From assembly GCA_964020975.1 (NCBI GenBank), contig OZ026619.1, forward strand, positions 94,720,804 to 94,784,803: 64,000 nt of DNA. Reading direction: 5' to 3'. Position numbers and translations under genes: made by a program. Below the pieces are notes generated by a model that was not told where the DNA came from, did not search any database, and saw only the letters and a program-made list of their open reading frames with translations. The stretch comes from Hermodice carunculata (Eukaryota; Annelida; Polychaeta; Eunicida; Amphinomidae). This document shows positions 34,922 to 47,232 of the stretch, one piece after another. Every line of letters starts with the position of its first letter. Position 1 is the first letter of the stretch.

Positions 34922-35680
34922 CATGAAATAAAGGGGAATAGGAAAGACATATATCCAAAGAACTAATATTAAAATCTGGAATATGAAAGGGATACAAAAG
35001 CTACTTTCCTTGATCTGGATATAGAAATAAAGAACAACCAGTATGTAACAAAAATATTTGGCAAGAGAGACCAGTTCAAATTTGATATTATCTCCTACCC
35101 TGACCTGACAGGAAACATTCCAGAGAAACAAGCATATATGGAGTTTGTATTGGACAAGTCATACGTATTGCTAGAAACACCACACTTTTTAGCGATTTTG
35201 TCAATAGGGTTAGAACTTTGTAGCATAAATTTCAACACAAAGATTATAAAAAACAACTACACAAAACTCTGTTCAAATGTTTCCAAAGATATGACCAAAT
35301 ACCTAATAAATACAACATTAACTCCAGAACATTAGTCAAATTGTGTCAAGATGGAGTTTGAAATGACAAAGTATAGTCCTCAAAGTGTTTAGAGTGGTAA
35401 GGGGGAAAGTACCCGGGGTAAAGTATACTTAACCCACCTAGAGAATATCTCTAGTCCATCTTAAGTCGGAAAACCATGATGATACTCACTTTTTGCATGA
35501 TTTCTTTCTTTTTAATCTTCATCCATTACAGTGGAAGAGGTGGTTGTCAGCTAAAACCTTAGTACACTTACCTCATAGCACCTCTTGTCAACTTTATGGT
35601 GCTAAAAGTTGTATTACTATTTACCTGTTTATGCCAGTGTCGATGTGGTGGAATAGTGTATGAAGCTTTTAAGTTTCAAA
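34922..35680 (+). mobile_element. Reverse-transcriptase tail relic, copy 1
   Basis: About 760 bases that match 36,650-37,397 closely, including the untranslated part after the coding tail. It carries the end of a non-LTR/Penelope-type RT-like protein, with its KRD-FxFDI and AYGV-I-Q blocks in degraded form. It starts abruptly inside the RT and runs into a family A block. The exact RT clade is uncertain. Confidence 0.55.
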
Positions 35681-36074
35681 TGAGACATCCATCAGCATCC
35701 ACAATTCACATTTTCTCAACTCCACAACTGCTGGCCACATTCACCCCAAGCTTGATGGGAATAAACCTTGGGTGGGTCTCTTCCAAGTTTGTTCAAATGG
35801 GTACCACCCATTGATTTTTGGATTCTTAATGAATTCTAGCTCAGCTGACTTAGTAGTCAAGCTAAGCTTTTGAAAGGCTGAATTGTCCACTGTCTGTCCT
35901 GTCACAATTACATTTTCAACTTCTGCAAAACCGTCAGCCAGATTCACTTCAAACTTGGTGGCAATGTACCTTGGATGAGTCTCTACCAATTTGTTCAAAT
36001 GGTTACAGTCCAGTGAATTTTTAGCTCTGCTGACTTCTCAGTCAGCAGAACTTAAAGAATTGGTTTGCGCCTGT
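35681..36074 (+). repeat. Family A block with 5' hairpins
   Basis: Two short family A units in a row: ATTCACATTTTCTCAACTCC core, a hairpin near 35,838, a second core near 35,910, then the hairpin at 36,023-36,053, whose arms (TCTGCTGAC/GTCAGCAGA) carry a compensating base change relative to the usual TCAGCTGAC/GTCAGCTGA. Confidence 0.7.
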
Positions 36075-37397
36075 CTGTCCATCCAAACAATGTGTTAATT
36101 TCAATGTTGGATAAAGCGTTCAAAGGTAGCACATGTCCGTATTTTGAAATATCTGGTGCTGAGGCTAAATTTGATAAAGCTAAGAGTAAAGGAATATCTT
36201 ACACAAAGCATGAGTGTGCTTAAATTGTAGAATACATTATCAACAATGCATACTTTAGCTTTGGAACCAGAGTCTATCTACAAATAGTAGGCATACCAGT
36301 GGGAACATATCCAGCCCCATATACAGTGGTACCTCTCTTGAGAGACCCCTCTAATGAGAGACCACATATCTTTTTAAGACCGTTCTCTCAGAACACTGTG
36401 CTATCTTTTCCATGTTGTGGTACCTCTAATGAAAGACCACCTGTTTTGAGAGACCGCATTTTGACCAGCTGTAGGGGCGGTCTCTCAAAAGAGGTACCAC
36501 TGTATTGCCAACCTTTATTTACATTATTATGAATCAAAATGGATGGAAGAATTGGCAAAAAACAAACTTTACAGCTGCAAGAAGATCATATTCTCACACA
36601 AGAAGATTTTTAGATGACCTGTGTGCTTTTTAAAAAACAGTGGACATGAAATAAAGGGAAATTGAAAAAACATATATCCCAAAGAATTAATATTAAATCT
36701 GGACAATGAAAGTGATACAAAAGCTACTTTCCTTTATCTGGATATAGAAATAAAGAACAACCAGTATGTCAAAAAATATTTGACAAGAGAGACCAGTTCA
36801 AATTTGATATCATCTCAGACCCTGATCTGACAGAAAACATTCCAGAGAAACCAGCATATGGAGTTTGTATCAGACAAGTGATAGAAACACCACACTTTTT
36901 AGTGATTTCGTCAATAGAGTCAGAACTTTGTTGCAAAAACTACAACACAAAGGTTATAAAAAACAACAACTACACAAAACTCTGTTGAAATGTTTCCAGA
37001 GATATGACCAAGTACTTGATAAATACAACACAAATTCAAGAACATTAGTCAAACTATGTCAAGATGGAGCTTGAAATGACAAAGTGTAATTCTCAAAGTG
37101 TTTAGAGTGGTAAGAGGGAAAGTACCCGGGGTAAAGTATACTTAATAACCCACCTAGAGAATTTTCTCTAGTCCGTCTTAAGTCAGAAAACCATGATCGT
37201 ACTCACTTTTTGCCGGATTTCTTTCTTTTCAATCGTCATCCAGTAGAGTGGAAGAGATGGCTTATAGCTAATACCTTAGTACACTTAACCTCATAACACC
37301 TCTCGTCAACTTTATGGTGCTAAAAATTGTATTACTATCTACCTGTTTACAGCATTGTCGGTATGGTGGAATAGTGTATGATGCTTTTAAGTTTCAA
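36075..37397 (+). mobile_element. Reverse-transcriptase relic, copy 2, interrupted by a MITE
   Basis: Extends further upstream than copy 1. Recognisable RT features include an IPVG block (about 36,292) and a degraded Y/F-x-DD-type block (about 36,610), followed by the tail shared with copy 1. A TA-target MITE sits inside it at 36,324-36,502. It is a degraded relic of a non-LTR or Penelope-type element. The 3' segment after the stop is conserved between the two copies, so they come from one family. Confidence 0.6.
36324..36502. mobile_element. 179-bp Tc1/mariner-like MITE inside the RT relic
   Basis: Starts CAGTGGTACCTCTCTTGAGA and ends TCAAAAGAGGTACCACTG, with TA on both sides (36,322-36,323 and 36,503-36,504). 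The well-kept ends suggest it is younger than the copy at 3,881. It inserted into RT coding sequence just after the conserved PAPY-type motif. Confidence 0.88.
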
Positions 37398-38830
37398 AGG
37401 AAATGTCCGTCTGTCGTTAGACTTGTTACATTTTCGTCTTCTTCTCAAAAACTGCCCCATGAAATGTTTTGATTTTTTTGCACTTGGATGTTCCCCAGGT
37501 GGACCTCTACCAATTTTGCAAAGGAGATGATGATGCAATAATTTTTCCTTTTTTTTTATGAAGTTTTAAATTTATTTTTTTGGAAAAAAAATAGAATTTC
37601 TTCATCTCAAGAACTACTTGGCCAGTTGCTTTGATATTGCACATAGGGTCACCTGGGGTCAATTAGTTCTTATTTTTGGATGATGATACAATATTTTTTT
37701 CTATTTTTGATGAATTTTAAAATTTATTTTTTGAAAAAATAAAAAATTTGTTTGTCACAAGAACTACCTGGCCAATTGCATTGATATTGCACTAAGGGTC
37801 ACCTGGGGTCAAGTATTTTTTATTTTGGGCCCCCAGGTGGCGCTGAAATTATACTCCCAATTTTTTAATGAAGTTTTGTGTGTTAAGGCTATTTTGGGCT
37901 TCTTCTCTAAAATGGCTAAAGAGAATTGCTGAAAATTTTGTCAGAATATAGTTGGACTTTACACAATTTTTGCAAAAATTATGTGGATATGTTAAGTTTT
38001 GACAAAGTTATGGGATATCAAACTTCACAAACGTAAGTGAGTGCTTCCACTGGATAAATATATATGGCAGTACAGTGCATGTATTGTATTATTGTATTTA
38101 CAATTTCAACTTCTTCTCAAATACCGATGCTTGAGTGTTACCACTATACATGTATATAGCTATACAAGCAAAGCAGATTCCAGTCAGCAAAGCACAGGAT
38201 CATCACGATCCTCTTGTTGGATTTTTTTTATGATTTTTTGTGCTTTTATGGGGAGCAAATCTTAAAAAATGTTCTCCAACACCACTCACCTAATTGCTTA
38301 TATCACACTCCTAGGGACTCCTAGTTCTTAATTTGTTCACCAGGTGGCGCTGCATTTTTTCCCTCCATTTTTAATGATTTTTTGTGTGTATTTTTTCGAC
38401 TTCTCCAGAACCGTCACTTTGATTAAGCAGAAACTTTGTGGAAGTGTTCCTTCTGAAAGGGTTAAGTCATTCCACTGTGATAGAAGACTGAGTCAACAAG
38501 TTTTTGTGGCGTGCTCTGAGCGCAATGCACCCAGAGCACGCCACGGAAAGTTGTTGACCATGGGCATATAATTTGGAATGATCTTCCTGCAAGTTTAATC
38601 TAAAATTTTGGAAAAAATAATCCCTAAATTAGTCAAATTAAATTAGCAAACGACATTTAGAAATTAGCGGGAAAAAGGGTCATTTGGGTGCAATGAGTTC
38701 AACAAAGTTGTTCACTAGGTAGCACAACTGTGGATTCCTGATTTTTAATGATTTTTTTCAATTCAAGTACTTGTCGCTAAATGCATTTCTCATATTGATT
38801 ACTGTGCCAGTCAATGGGCATTGTAATCAG
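37398..38830 (+). repeat. Family A block with 3' hairpin
   Basis: Contains repeated CTTCTC..AA.ACTG, GCTTTGATATTGCAC and TCACCTGGGGTCAA phrases and CAGGTGGCGCTG. The palindrome AGGATCATCACGATCCT at 38,196-38,212, followed by CTTGTTGG, is the family 3' end. A second partial unit then continues. A GC-rich hairpin with arms beginning GTCAACAAG (38,492-38,558) sits inside. Confidence 0.7.
38492..38558. repeat. Large GC-rich hairpin
   Basis: Arms run GTCAACAAG...GTGGCGTGCTCTG and CAGAGCACGCCAC...TTGTTGAC, with the loop around AGCGCAATGCACC. The outer arms match the hairpins at 28,232 and, in part, at 49,498, so these three loci belong to one foldback family. Confidence 0.8.
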
Positions 38831-40470
38831 GGTTCGCACAGAGCTTGAAAATTATGGAATTTTAATGCCCTCTGTTCCAGGCATTGAAAAGTATGGAATT
38901 TCATAAAGAAGTCATGAAAAGTATGGAAAATCGATTTTCCGGTTTAAAAAACAAAACAAAACAAAACAGAATTGAAAAATCTATTTGTGTGACTTTATTT
39001 TAATGTTTGTTGCAATACCTACGATCATAGTTTGTTTTCATTGCTAAATATAGCATCTATGGGGTTTTCTGCATTGCACAGCATCATGGGAGGCAGCTTT
39101 TTCAACTCCCAATGAAACGGGATTCTTTGCAAGATTTGAAAAACAAGCATGCGTCATGTTGATTACAAGTGATAGTCCATCATGCAGGGCTCCACAATTC
39201 TCATGTCCGAAAGCCCGGGGCTTGTCAGAATTGGACTCGGGCTAGTGGAAATTAAAAAGTGCTATCCCTGCAGGCTAGTTGGAATTTTTTACTAAAATCC
39301 ATCAAAAAATAATGATATTTTGCATAGCAAATTCATCTGCGAATTAACATCAAATGCTATTTATCGGTGGGTTCAAACAGTGTGGGAAAAAATAGGTGCG
39401 GTGAGATGACTTCGCGGGCAAAAACAGCACACAACTACCAGTCACAGGCAAGTGACAGCGTGGACACTGGAGTGGATCTGCGGTGAACTGACGCAGTTTC
39501 AAGGACTGATTTGGGACACATTCGGCAATTCCCGCTATCCCATACCTTTGTGTATTTGCCTGTGACTCCAAATAATTGTTGCAATAAACACAGGAATCTT
39601 TATTTTTGCATGCTGCAATATAAACAAAGCTCCCCGTTTGTGTGTTACCTCCGTAAATTCACACATGTTCACTGGGCGGAAGCCATGATGAAAAAACCGT
39701 AACACGAGCTGTGATTGGCTCATTTTTGCATGTGACTCAATTGACCAATCGGGTGATGTGTTGTGCGTCAGACCACATGGCCAAAGCAGCTGTATGTGTA
39801 CAGTTGCAGGAAAGATGTTGACGGTGCGCACGCTCGATTTCTGATTTGAAATATTCAAATTTTTGTTTGAATTTGATTTAAGAACACATTTTATTGCGAG
39901 GAACTTGCCAATACTGTATACACAAATTTACTACGATGTACTGATAGCATTCATGGTAGGTACGCAAAAGATATATATCCCATCAGTGCATCATGGCATC
40001 AGAGGCAGAGAGAAAGGATCCTGAAGCCAATGCAACTATTTAATCGTTATTTAAGTTTACTAGGGATACAGACTCCTATAGTCCCAGAAATTACAATGTA
40101 TTTTTCATCGTTAGTCACCCCTTGCAAATAGCTTACTTTCAATTTGTATTTTTGATATTTTACCAGTTTCACTGTCAAACAGTTGCAGCTAGAATCTTAA
40201 ATTTGACTTTTTTTGCGATTTTGCAAGCAACAATAAGCGGCAAATACATTTGAAGGTAAATGGTTTGTCTAGGCCTGATCATAGTTAGAAAAAAACAATG
40301 TTTATAGAAGTTTTATCAGGACAAGTGGATTTTGCCTACAAGGCAAGTGGATCTGAAATCTACTGGCCCTGCGGACAAGTGATTTTTAAAAAAAATTGTC
40401 GAACCCTGAATTATGGATGATGGACCGTAAATGTTTGCCTCAGGCATAAATTGTGCACCAAGCCGCTACA

Positions 40471-40662
40471 ACAATGGGAGGCTGTACATGTGATGAACCT
40501 TGGCTTGAAAACCCCAAATACAAGGACTGGGTTTTGCCTGTAAAACAGGATAAATACAGCGCAAGATGCAAGGTGTGTGCAAGTAATGTGCACTTGAAAA
40601 ATATGGGGGAAGCAGCGCTTGCTAGTATCAAACAAAAAGTTATTTTTTTGTTCAATATATAA
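40471..40662 (+). pseudogene. BED-like zinc-finger fragment of a transposase-type protein, copy 1
   Basis: In frame: MGGCTCDEPWLENPKYKDWV, then [20 protein letters not shown] and [15 protein letters not shown]. The pattern W..K..Y..W......Y.A.CK.C.....L.NMG..AL resembles the N-terminal zinc finger of hAT-related and other transposase-derived proteins. The usual final histidines (SH...KKH) are missing and the frame ends soon after. It is a fragment carried inside the 2.1-kb duplication. Confidence 0.55.
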
Positions 40663-40670
40663 ATTGTATA

Positions 40671-40835
40671 CATTGGTCCCCCTCTTGTAAGCCACCCCCA
40701 AAGAGATGCCACTCCCTCTACAAAGGCCACTTTGCTGTGCAGCAAGTATGGCATTTTCATTATATTTCCCCCCTGAAGAGAGACCACCTCTTGTAATAAG
40801 GAAATGTTTGGGGTGACCTTATAAGAGGGGAACCA

Positions 40836-40838
<3 letters not shown>
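40671..40838. mobile_element. 168-bp Tc1/mariner-like MITE, copy in duplication 1
   Basis: Starts CATTGGTCCCCCTCTTGTAA and ends TTATAAGAGGGGAACCACTG, with TA on both sides. The right-hand TA is the first unit of a long (TA)n tract. The same element is at 42,774-42,941. Confidence 0.82.

Positions 40839-40892
<54 letters not shown>
40839..40892. repeat. (TA)n tract at a MITE edge
   Basis: About 54 bases of TA beginning at the MITE's right target duplication. The homologous tract in copy 2 is three times longer. Confidence 0.95.
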
Positions 40893-40895
<3 letters not shown>

Positions 40896-42567
40896 CCATA
40901 AAACCACGGATGATTGAGTTTGGAATTTTGGAAAAAATGGTTTCAGGGTTCGCACAGAGCTTGAAAAGGCTTGAAAAGTATGGAATTTGAATGCCCTTTG
41001 TTCCAGGCCTTGAAAAGTATGGAATTTCATAAAGAAGTCTTGAAAAGTATGGAAAACCGATTTTCCGGGTTAAAAAAAAACAAACAGAATGAAAAAATCT
41101 TTTTGTGTGACTTTATTTTAATGTTTGTTGCAATACCTACGATCGTAGTTTATTTTCATTGCTAAATATAGCATCTATGGGGTTTTCTGCATTGCACAGC
41201 ATCATGGGAGGCACCTTTTTCAACTCTCAATGCAATGGGATTCCTTGCAAGATTTGAAAAACAAGCATGCGTCATTTTGATTACGAGTGATGGTCCATCA
41301 TTCATGAATTCAGGGTTCGACAATTCGCGTGTCCGAAAGCTCGGGCTTGTCAGAATCGGGCTCGGGCTGGTGGAAATAAAAAAGTGCTATCCCTGCGGGC
41401 TAGTTGGAATTTTTTACTAGTAAAATCCGTCAAAAAATAATAATATTTTGCAGGGCAAATTCATCTGCAAATTAACATCAAATGCTATTTATCGGTGGGT
41501 TCAAACAGTGTTAGAAAAAAATACGTGCCGTGAGATGACTTCCCGGGCAAAAACAGCACACAACTGCCAGTCAGACGCAAGTGACAGCGTGGACACTGGA
41601 TTAGATTTGCGGTGAACTGATGCAATCTCACGGACTGATTTGGGACACATTCGGCAATCCCATACCTTTGCGTATTTGCCTGTGACTCCAAATAATTGTT
41701 GCAATATACACCGGAATCTTTATTTTCGTATGCTGCAACAAAAACAAAGCTTCCCGTTTGTGTGTTCCCTCCGTAAATTCACACATGTTTACTGGGCGGA
41801 AGCCATGATGAAAACACCGTAGCACGAGCCGTGATTGGCTCATTTTTGCATGTGACTCAATTGACCAATCGGGTGATGTGTTGTGCGTCAGACCACATGG
41901 CCAAAGCAGCTGTTTGTGTACAGTTGCAGGAAAGATGTTGACGGTGCGCACGCTCGATATCTGATTTGAAATATTAAAATTTTCGTTTGAATTTGATTTA
42001 AGAATACCGTTTATTGCGAGGAACTTGCCAATACTGTATACGCAAATTTACTACGATGTACCGATAGCATTCATGGTAGGTACGCAAACGATACGCATCC
42101 CATCAGTGCATCACGCCATCCGAGGCAGAGAGAAAGGATCCTGAACTGAAGCAATTGCAACTATTTAATCGTTATTTAAGTTTATACGGTCTCCTATAGT
42201 CCCAGAAATTACAATGTATTTTTCATCGTTAGTCACCCCAAGCAAATAGCTTACTTTCAGTTTGTATTTTTGATATTTTGCCAGTTTCACTGTCAAACAG
42301 TTGCTGCTAGAATCATAAAATTTGACATTTTTTTGCTATTTTGCAAGCGACAATAAGCGGCAAATACATTTAAGGGTAAAGGGTTTGTCTAGCCTAGGCC
42401 TCAGCATTGTTAGAAAAAAAACGATGTTTATAGAAGTTTTATCAGGACAAGTGGATTTTGAAATTACTTGCCCAGCGGACAAGTGATTTTTAAAATTGTC
42501 GAGCCCTGAATTATAGATAAATGACCGTAAATGTTTGCCGCATGCATAAATTGTGCACCAAGCCGCA

Positions 42568-42765
42568 ACAACAATGGTAGGCTGTACATATAATGAACTT
42601 TGGTTTGGAAACCCCAAATAAAAGGACTGGGTTTTGTCTGTAAAACAGGACAAATACAGCGCAAGATACAAGGTTTGTGCAAGTAATGTGCACTTGAAAA
42701 ATATGGGGGAAGCAGCGCTTGCTAGTATCAAACAAAAAGTTGTTGTTTTTTTGTTCAATATATAA
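42568..42765 (+). pseudogene. BED-like zinc-finger fragment, copy 2
   Basis: Duplicate of 40,471-40,662, with [20 protein letters not shown] and [18 protein letters not shown]. The first cysteine of the CK.C pair is Tyr here, and a stop codon precedes KDW, so this copy is more damaged than copy 1. Confidence 0.5.
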
Positions 42766-42773
42766 ATTGTATA

Positions 42774-42941
42774 CATTGGTCCCCCTCTCGTAAGCCACCC
42801 CCAAAGAGATGCCACTCCCTCTGCAAAGGCTACTTTGCTGTGCAGCAAGTATGGCATTTTCATTATATTTTCCCCGTGAAGAGAGACCACCTCTCGTAAT
42901 AAGGAAACATTTGGGGTGGCCTTATAAGAGGAGAACCACTG
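42774..42941. mobile_element. 168-bp Tc1/mariner-like MITE, copy in duplication 2
   Basis: Same length and ends as 40,671-40,838, as expected if it inserted before the tandem duplication occurred. Confidence 0.82.
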
Positions 42942-43099
<158 letters not shown>

Positions 43100-43141
43100 C
43101 ATAAAACCATGGATAATTGAGTTTGGAATTTTGGAAAAAAT

Positions 43142-43261
43142 GGTTTGGAAAGTACTTGAAAAAGTATGGAATTTTGGCTTTGCTATGCTGTATGAACCCT
43201 GGGTTTGGAAAGTACTTGAAAAAGTATGGAATTTTGGCTTTGCTACGCTGTATGAACCCTG
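43142..43261 (+). repeat. 60-bp tandem duplication
   Basis: Two adjoining 60-base units starting GGTTTGGAAAGTACTTGAAA, differing at about two positions. It lies directly after duplication copy 2 and shares AAGTATGGAATTT with the beginning of those copies. Confidence 0.92.
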
Positions 43262-44010
43262 TGTAATGCTAATTCACATTTTCAACTTTCTCTGAAACTG
43301 TCAACTAGATTGATTTCAAAGTGCACCTTGGGTGAGTCTCTACCAAGTATGTTCAAATGGTCACACTCCATTGATGTATGGACTTTTTATGATTTTTTTT
43401 TCTTTTTTGTTCCCCTTTTTCAGCAAATCTTAAAAATCTTCTGGAACTGCTCACCCAATACCAACCTAAGCAAATTTAGTTTTTCAATTTTGTCCACCAG
43501 GATCGCGCAACGAGATTAAACAGTATTTCGTGGGAAGTGGGACACAACTGTCAGCGGGTAATCGACAGCCATAATAAAGTGTATAGAAGTGAAGAAAGTG
43601 GGGAAGTTTGAAAGAGTGAATTTGATCAAGTTAGAGCTGTACTGTGCCTGAAATATGCCTGTGTATAACTGCATGGTACCAGGCTGTAGCAGTGACATGC
43701 ACAAATTGTGGAACCTTGACAAATGTCCATGGATGCGTCGAGTTACATCCCACCGTTTCACAGTTAAGCCTCCGCTGTAGTCATGATAGCGTGTCCATAG
43801 CATGTGGCACTTGATAACAGCAGACCAGCGTAACTATGAATTGAGTCATGCGCGATCGTCAAGGTAAGGTGACAAAAGCGAGAATTAAGATTTCTTTAAG
43901 TTCCTGTTGCTTTGATATCACACAGAATCACTCCTAGGGGCTCTTAGTTCTTGATTTGTTCACCAGGTGGCAGTGCAATTTTTAAGCTCAGCTGACTAGT
44001 TAGTCAGGCT
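43262..44010 (+). repeat. Family A blocks flanking a THAP-like relic
   Basis: Family A core at 43,270-43,500 (CAACTTTCTCTGAAACTGTC; GTGAGTCTCTACCAAGTATG) resumes at 43,905-44,010 with GATATCACACAGAATCACTC and a 5' hairpin near 43,984. The part between, about 43,505-43,900, is not family A and holds the peptide at 43,655. An insertion into the repeat is likely. Confidence 0.6.
43655..43780 (+). CDS. Short THAP-like peptide (41 codons and stop)
   Basis: Reads MPVYNCMVPGCSSDMHKLWN, then LDKCPWMRRVTSHRFTVKPPL and stop. The first fourteen residues align with the peptide at 32,952. In that stretch the Pro, Tyr, Cys and Gly codons differ only in the third base (CCT/CCA, TAT/TAC, TGC/TGT, GGC/GGA), as expected if protein sequence was selected. 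Probably the first exon or a relic of a THAP-type transposon protein. Confidence 0.35.
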   Translation: MPVYNCMVPGCSSDMHKLWNLDKCPWMRRVTSHRFTVKPPL

Positions 44011-44526
44011 ATGCTTTACGGAGACTCAATGGCTCGTCTAAGACAAACTTCCAAATGTCATATGCATTCAGCACCGAGTTGTACTGAACTTCGCCGTACT
44101 GTAATTAATTATGCATTCCATTATTGGCCTGGTTGTCCTATCAGCAAGTAGCCCTTATCGTCATATGTTTACAACGGATGCCACGGCTAATGCTACTGAT
44201 TACAGCATGGATTGTGCTGAACAGTGCAAATCTATTACCTGAAATGTCACATCAGTGGTGAAACGTGTATTTATAGTTTGCTGACGGTTTGATTTTTCGT
44301 TAAATCCAAGCACATCCTGTGTTTTGCTTTCTTATCCTTCTATGTGTAATCCGGCCAGTGTGGTCCAGCACAAAATGTAAACAAAGCAGGGTGCACTTCC
44401 TGAAGTGAACCTAATAAACCAGAGTCCTATGAACTGGTCTATTCTATTCAGTTGCAGCCTTGATTTTGTGGGACATGCTTAGGTCAGCTGCACATGGGCT
44501 GTTCATGAAGCCCTCTAGTTTGATTA

Positions 44527-45240
44527 TTGTCCCCCGCCACCAAAGGTGGCATAGGGGGACATAGAGTTAGTGACAATAGGGGGCCTGCCGTCCGTCCGTG
44601 CATCCGTGTGTCTGTCCGGGAGCATATCTTTAGAACCCTAAGATATAGAATAATGAAATTTATACCAGAGATGCATCATACCATGGGCATGTGCACTGTG
44701 TATTGTTTTTGACCTTGACATATTTTCAAGGTCACAGAGCCCAAGAACATATCCATTTACGTGTGTCTGGCAGCATATCTCTAGAACCGTTAGAGATGGA
44801 ATAATGAAATTTATACCCGAGATGCATCATACCAAGGACATGTGTGCCATATATTGTTTTTGACCTTGACCTATTTTCAAGGTCACAGGGCCCAAGAACA
44901 TATCAATTTTTCATGCATCCAGACATGCTTTTTTATGGTATAGCTTAATTCTGTATTCTCATGCTTTGAATGCAAGCTTGTAGTGGCACCTACGGTGGCA
45001 TAGGGGGACATACAGTTAGTGACGATAGTGGACCTGCCGTCCATCCGTGCATCCGTCTGTCCGTGCGTCCGTCCGGGAGCATATCTTTAGAACCCTAAGA
45101 TATAGAATAATGAAATTTATACCAGAGATGCATCATACCATGGGCATGTACATTATGCCTAGGTGGTGCATCCTTTCAACAAGTGCAACCACTTTTGCAA
45201 CTGTTTGCCCCACTTGATGTTATATTGTATAGGCCCTATG
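44527..45240 (+). repeat. Tandem repeat with CGTCC-rich and GGTCA-type phrases
   Basis: Three partial units: 44,560-44,735, 44,750-44,930 and 45,000-45,150. Each has AGCATATCTTTAGAACCCTA or a near variant, then AGATGCATCATACCA; the first and third also carry the GTCCGTGCATCCGT region. GACCTTGAC..ATTTTCAAGG, a near-palindrome, occurs in the first two. The family is degenerate and noncoding. Confidence 0.7.
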
Positions 45241-45241
45241 T

Positions 45242-45790
45242 GTGACATTAAAAAATACTGTGGCGGGGGACATAGATCCTTTGGTTCACTGTGCACTTGT
45301 TTATAAATGTTTTTGTTCTTTTTGGGGCAAATCTTCAAAAGAATCTTCTCTGAAATGCAGTCACTCAATTGCTTTGGTATCACACAGACTCCTAGTTTTT
45401 ATTTTGTGCACCAGATGGCACTGCTTTTTTTTTTTCATTTTTTTAAACGATTTTTTGTGTGTCTTCATTATTTTTGATGTCTTCTCCAGAACAGTCACTC
45501 AGATTTAGCTGAAACTTTGTGGATATGTTCTTTGTGAAAGGGTCAAACAAAGATGTCCACTAGGGGGCACTGCTATGGATTCTTGATTTTTAATGATTTT
45601 TTTAAAATTTGGGTACTTATCGGTAAATGCACCTTTCATATCAATTACTGGTACAAGTCAATGGGCATTCTCATGCTAATTCACATTTTCAAGTTCTTCT
45701 CCAAAACTGTCATCCTGATTGACTTTATACATGGTGGCAATGTACAATGGGTACTGTTTCGTATAATAGGGCCTTGAAAAATTTGATGAG
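45242..45790 (+). repeat. Family A block
   Basis: Ordered core phrases: TTTTTGGGGCAAATCTTCAA, CTTTGGTATCACACAGACTC, ACCAGATGGCACTG, CCAGAACAGTCACTCAG, GTGAAAGGGTCAAACAAAG, CACTAGGGGGCACTGC, AATTCACATTTTCAAG. The same order is found at 59,090-59,560 and 62,715-64,000. Confidence 0.8.
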
Positions 45791-46149
45791 GCAGGGAGGA
45801 TTTTTTTTTTTTTTTTTCTAACTACACATACCTACTACATATTACTGCAATATGGGCATCATGCCAGTACGAGGACTGATGGACTTAGTATTGATACAAG
45901 ATAAACAAGATTCCAGGCTGAACATTTTTTATTAAATCTGTATTAAAGTAAGAGACTCTGCCACAGATGAGGTTGTAGCGGGACAATATATGCTTCAGGC
46001 TGGTTTGCTGGCGCTGAGACAGAGTAGCCCTACTGTAAATACACCTCGGCTTGGCTTGAATTGGGGTGCGTCTTTTGCTATTTTAAACATGTATATGTAC
46101 AGGGCTTCAAGAAACAAAGGATTAGCGTAATTATAAAGTTGCCCGTCTA

Positions 46150-47100
46150 ATCACTTCAAAAATCAGAGCTTTCGCAGCACGTGCATGGGGCGCTGATAGG
46201 TGATAATAATCGCTAATTGATAAACATTCCAAGTTTAAACAATTACTTGGTCCGCAGGTGTTTTCATCAGAATTTTCTCTCTGTCAACACAAGCAGACAT
46301 TTTCACTGTCGTACACTACATACGATTACGTTACGATAACAAAGGTACCAGCAGTAATTTAATTATTGCCTTTGGTTTGCTGAGCGGGGTCACACTAATC
46401 ACCGTCAGTGTAATCTGCCCCAACGATGTCAAAGCAGCATCAAAATACAACAAAATTTGCATGGTGAATTCATCTGCTAATTAACATCAAATGCCATTTA
46501 TCGGTGGTTTCTAACAGTGTTGGAAAAAATAAGTGCCTTGACAGGACTTCCAGTCGCACCCAAATGACAGCGTGGAGTGGATCTGCTGTGAACTGACCCA
46601 GTCTCACGGACTGATTTTGGGACACATTCGGCTATTCCCGCTATCCCATACCTTTGCGTATTTGCCTGTGACTCCAAATTATTGTTTCAATTAACACTGG
46701 AATCTCTATTTTCGCCTGCTGCAATATAAACAAAGCTTCCCGTGTGTGTGTTCCCTCCGTAAATGACGGCAGATTCACACATGTTCACGGAAGCCATGAT
46801 GAAAACACTGTAACACGAGCCGAGATTGGCTTATTTTTGCATGTGACTCAATTGACCAATCTGGTGATGTGTTGTGCGTCAGACCACATGGCCAAAGCAG
46901 CTGTTTGCGTACAGTTGCAGGAAAGATGTCGACGGTGCGCACACTCGATTTCTGATTTGAAATATTAAAATTTTCGTTTGAATTTGATTTATGAACACCT
47001 TTTATTGCAAGGAACTTGCCAATACTGTATACACAAATTTACTACGATGTACCGATAGCATTCATGGTAGGTACGCAAACGATATGCATTTACAGAACTG
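46150..47100 (+). repeat. Direct repeat C, relative of the 2.1-kb duplication
   Basis: Starts near AGAGCTTTCGCAGCACGTGC and ends near TAGGTACGCAAACGATATGC. Its last 650 bases match the middle of both 2.1-kb copies; its first 300 bases match 47,510-47,800 but not the 2.1-kb copies. Confidence 0.8.
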
Positions 47101-47232
47101 CCACACGGGGCGTGCGAGTAACCTTAAATCAAGCCCGAAAAAAAATTTTTTTTTTGGACTGTTGAAAAAAATATTCCAACCACAACGTTTTGCGCACACC
47201 GGGCGTGATATATGAAACAGAAATATTTTTAA

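Larger units (their letters stand above)
38828..40943 (+). repeat. 2.1-kb tandem duplication, copy 1
   Basis: Begins CAGGGTTCGCACAGAGCTTG and ends GGAAAAAATGGTTT, immediately followed by copy 2 with the same start. It contains a segment shared with 46,450-47,100 and 47,790-48,420, a BED-like zinc-finger fragment, a TA-target MITE and a (TA)n tract in the same order as copy 2. Divergence between the copies is only a few per cent outside the TA tract. Confidence 0.92.
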
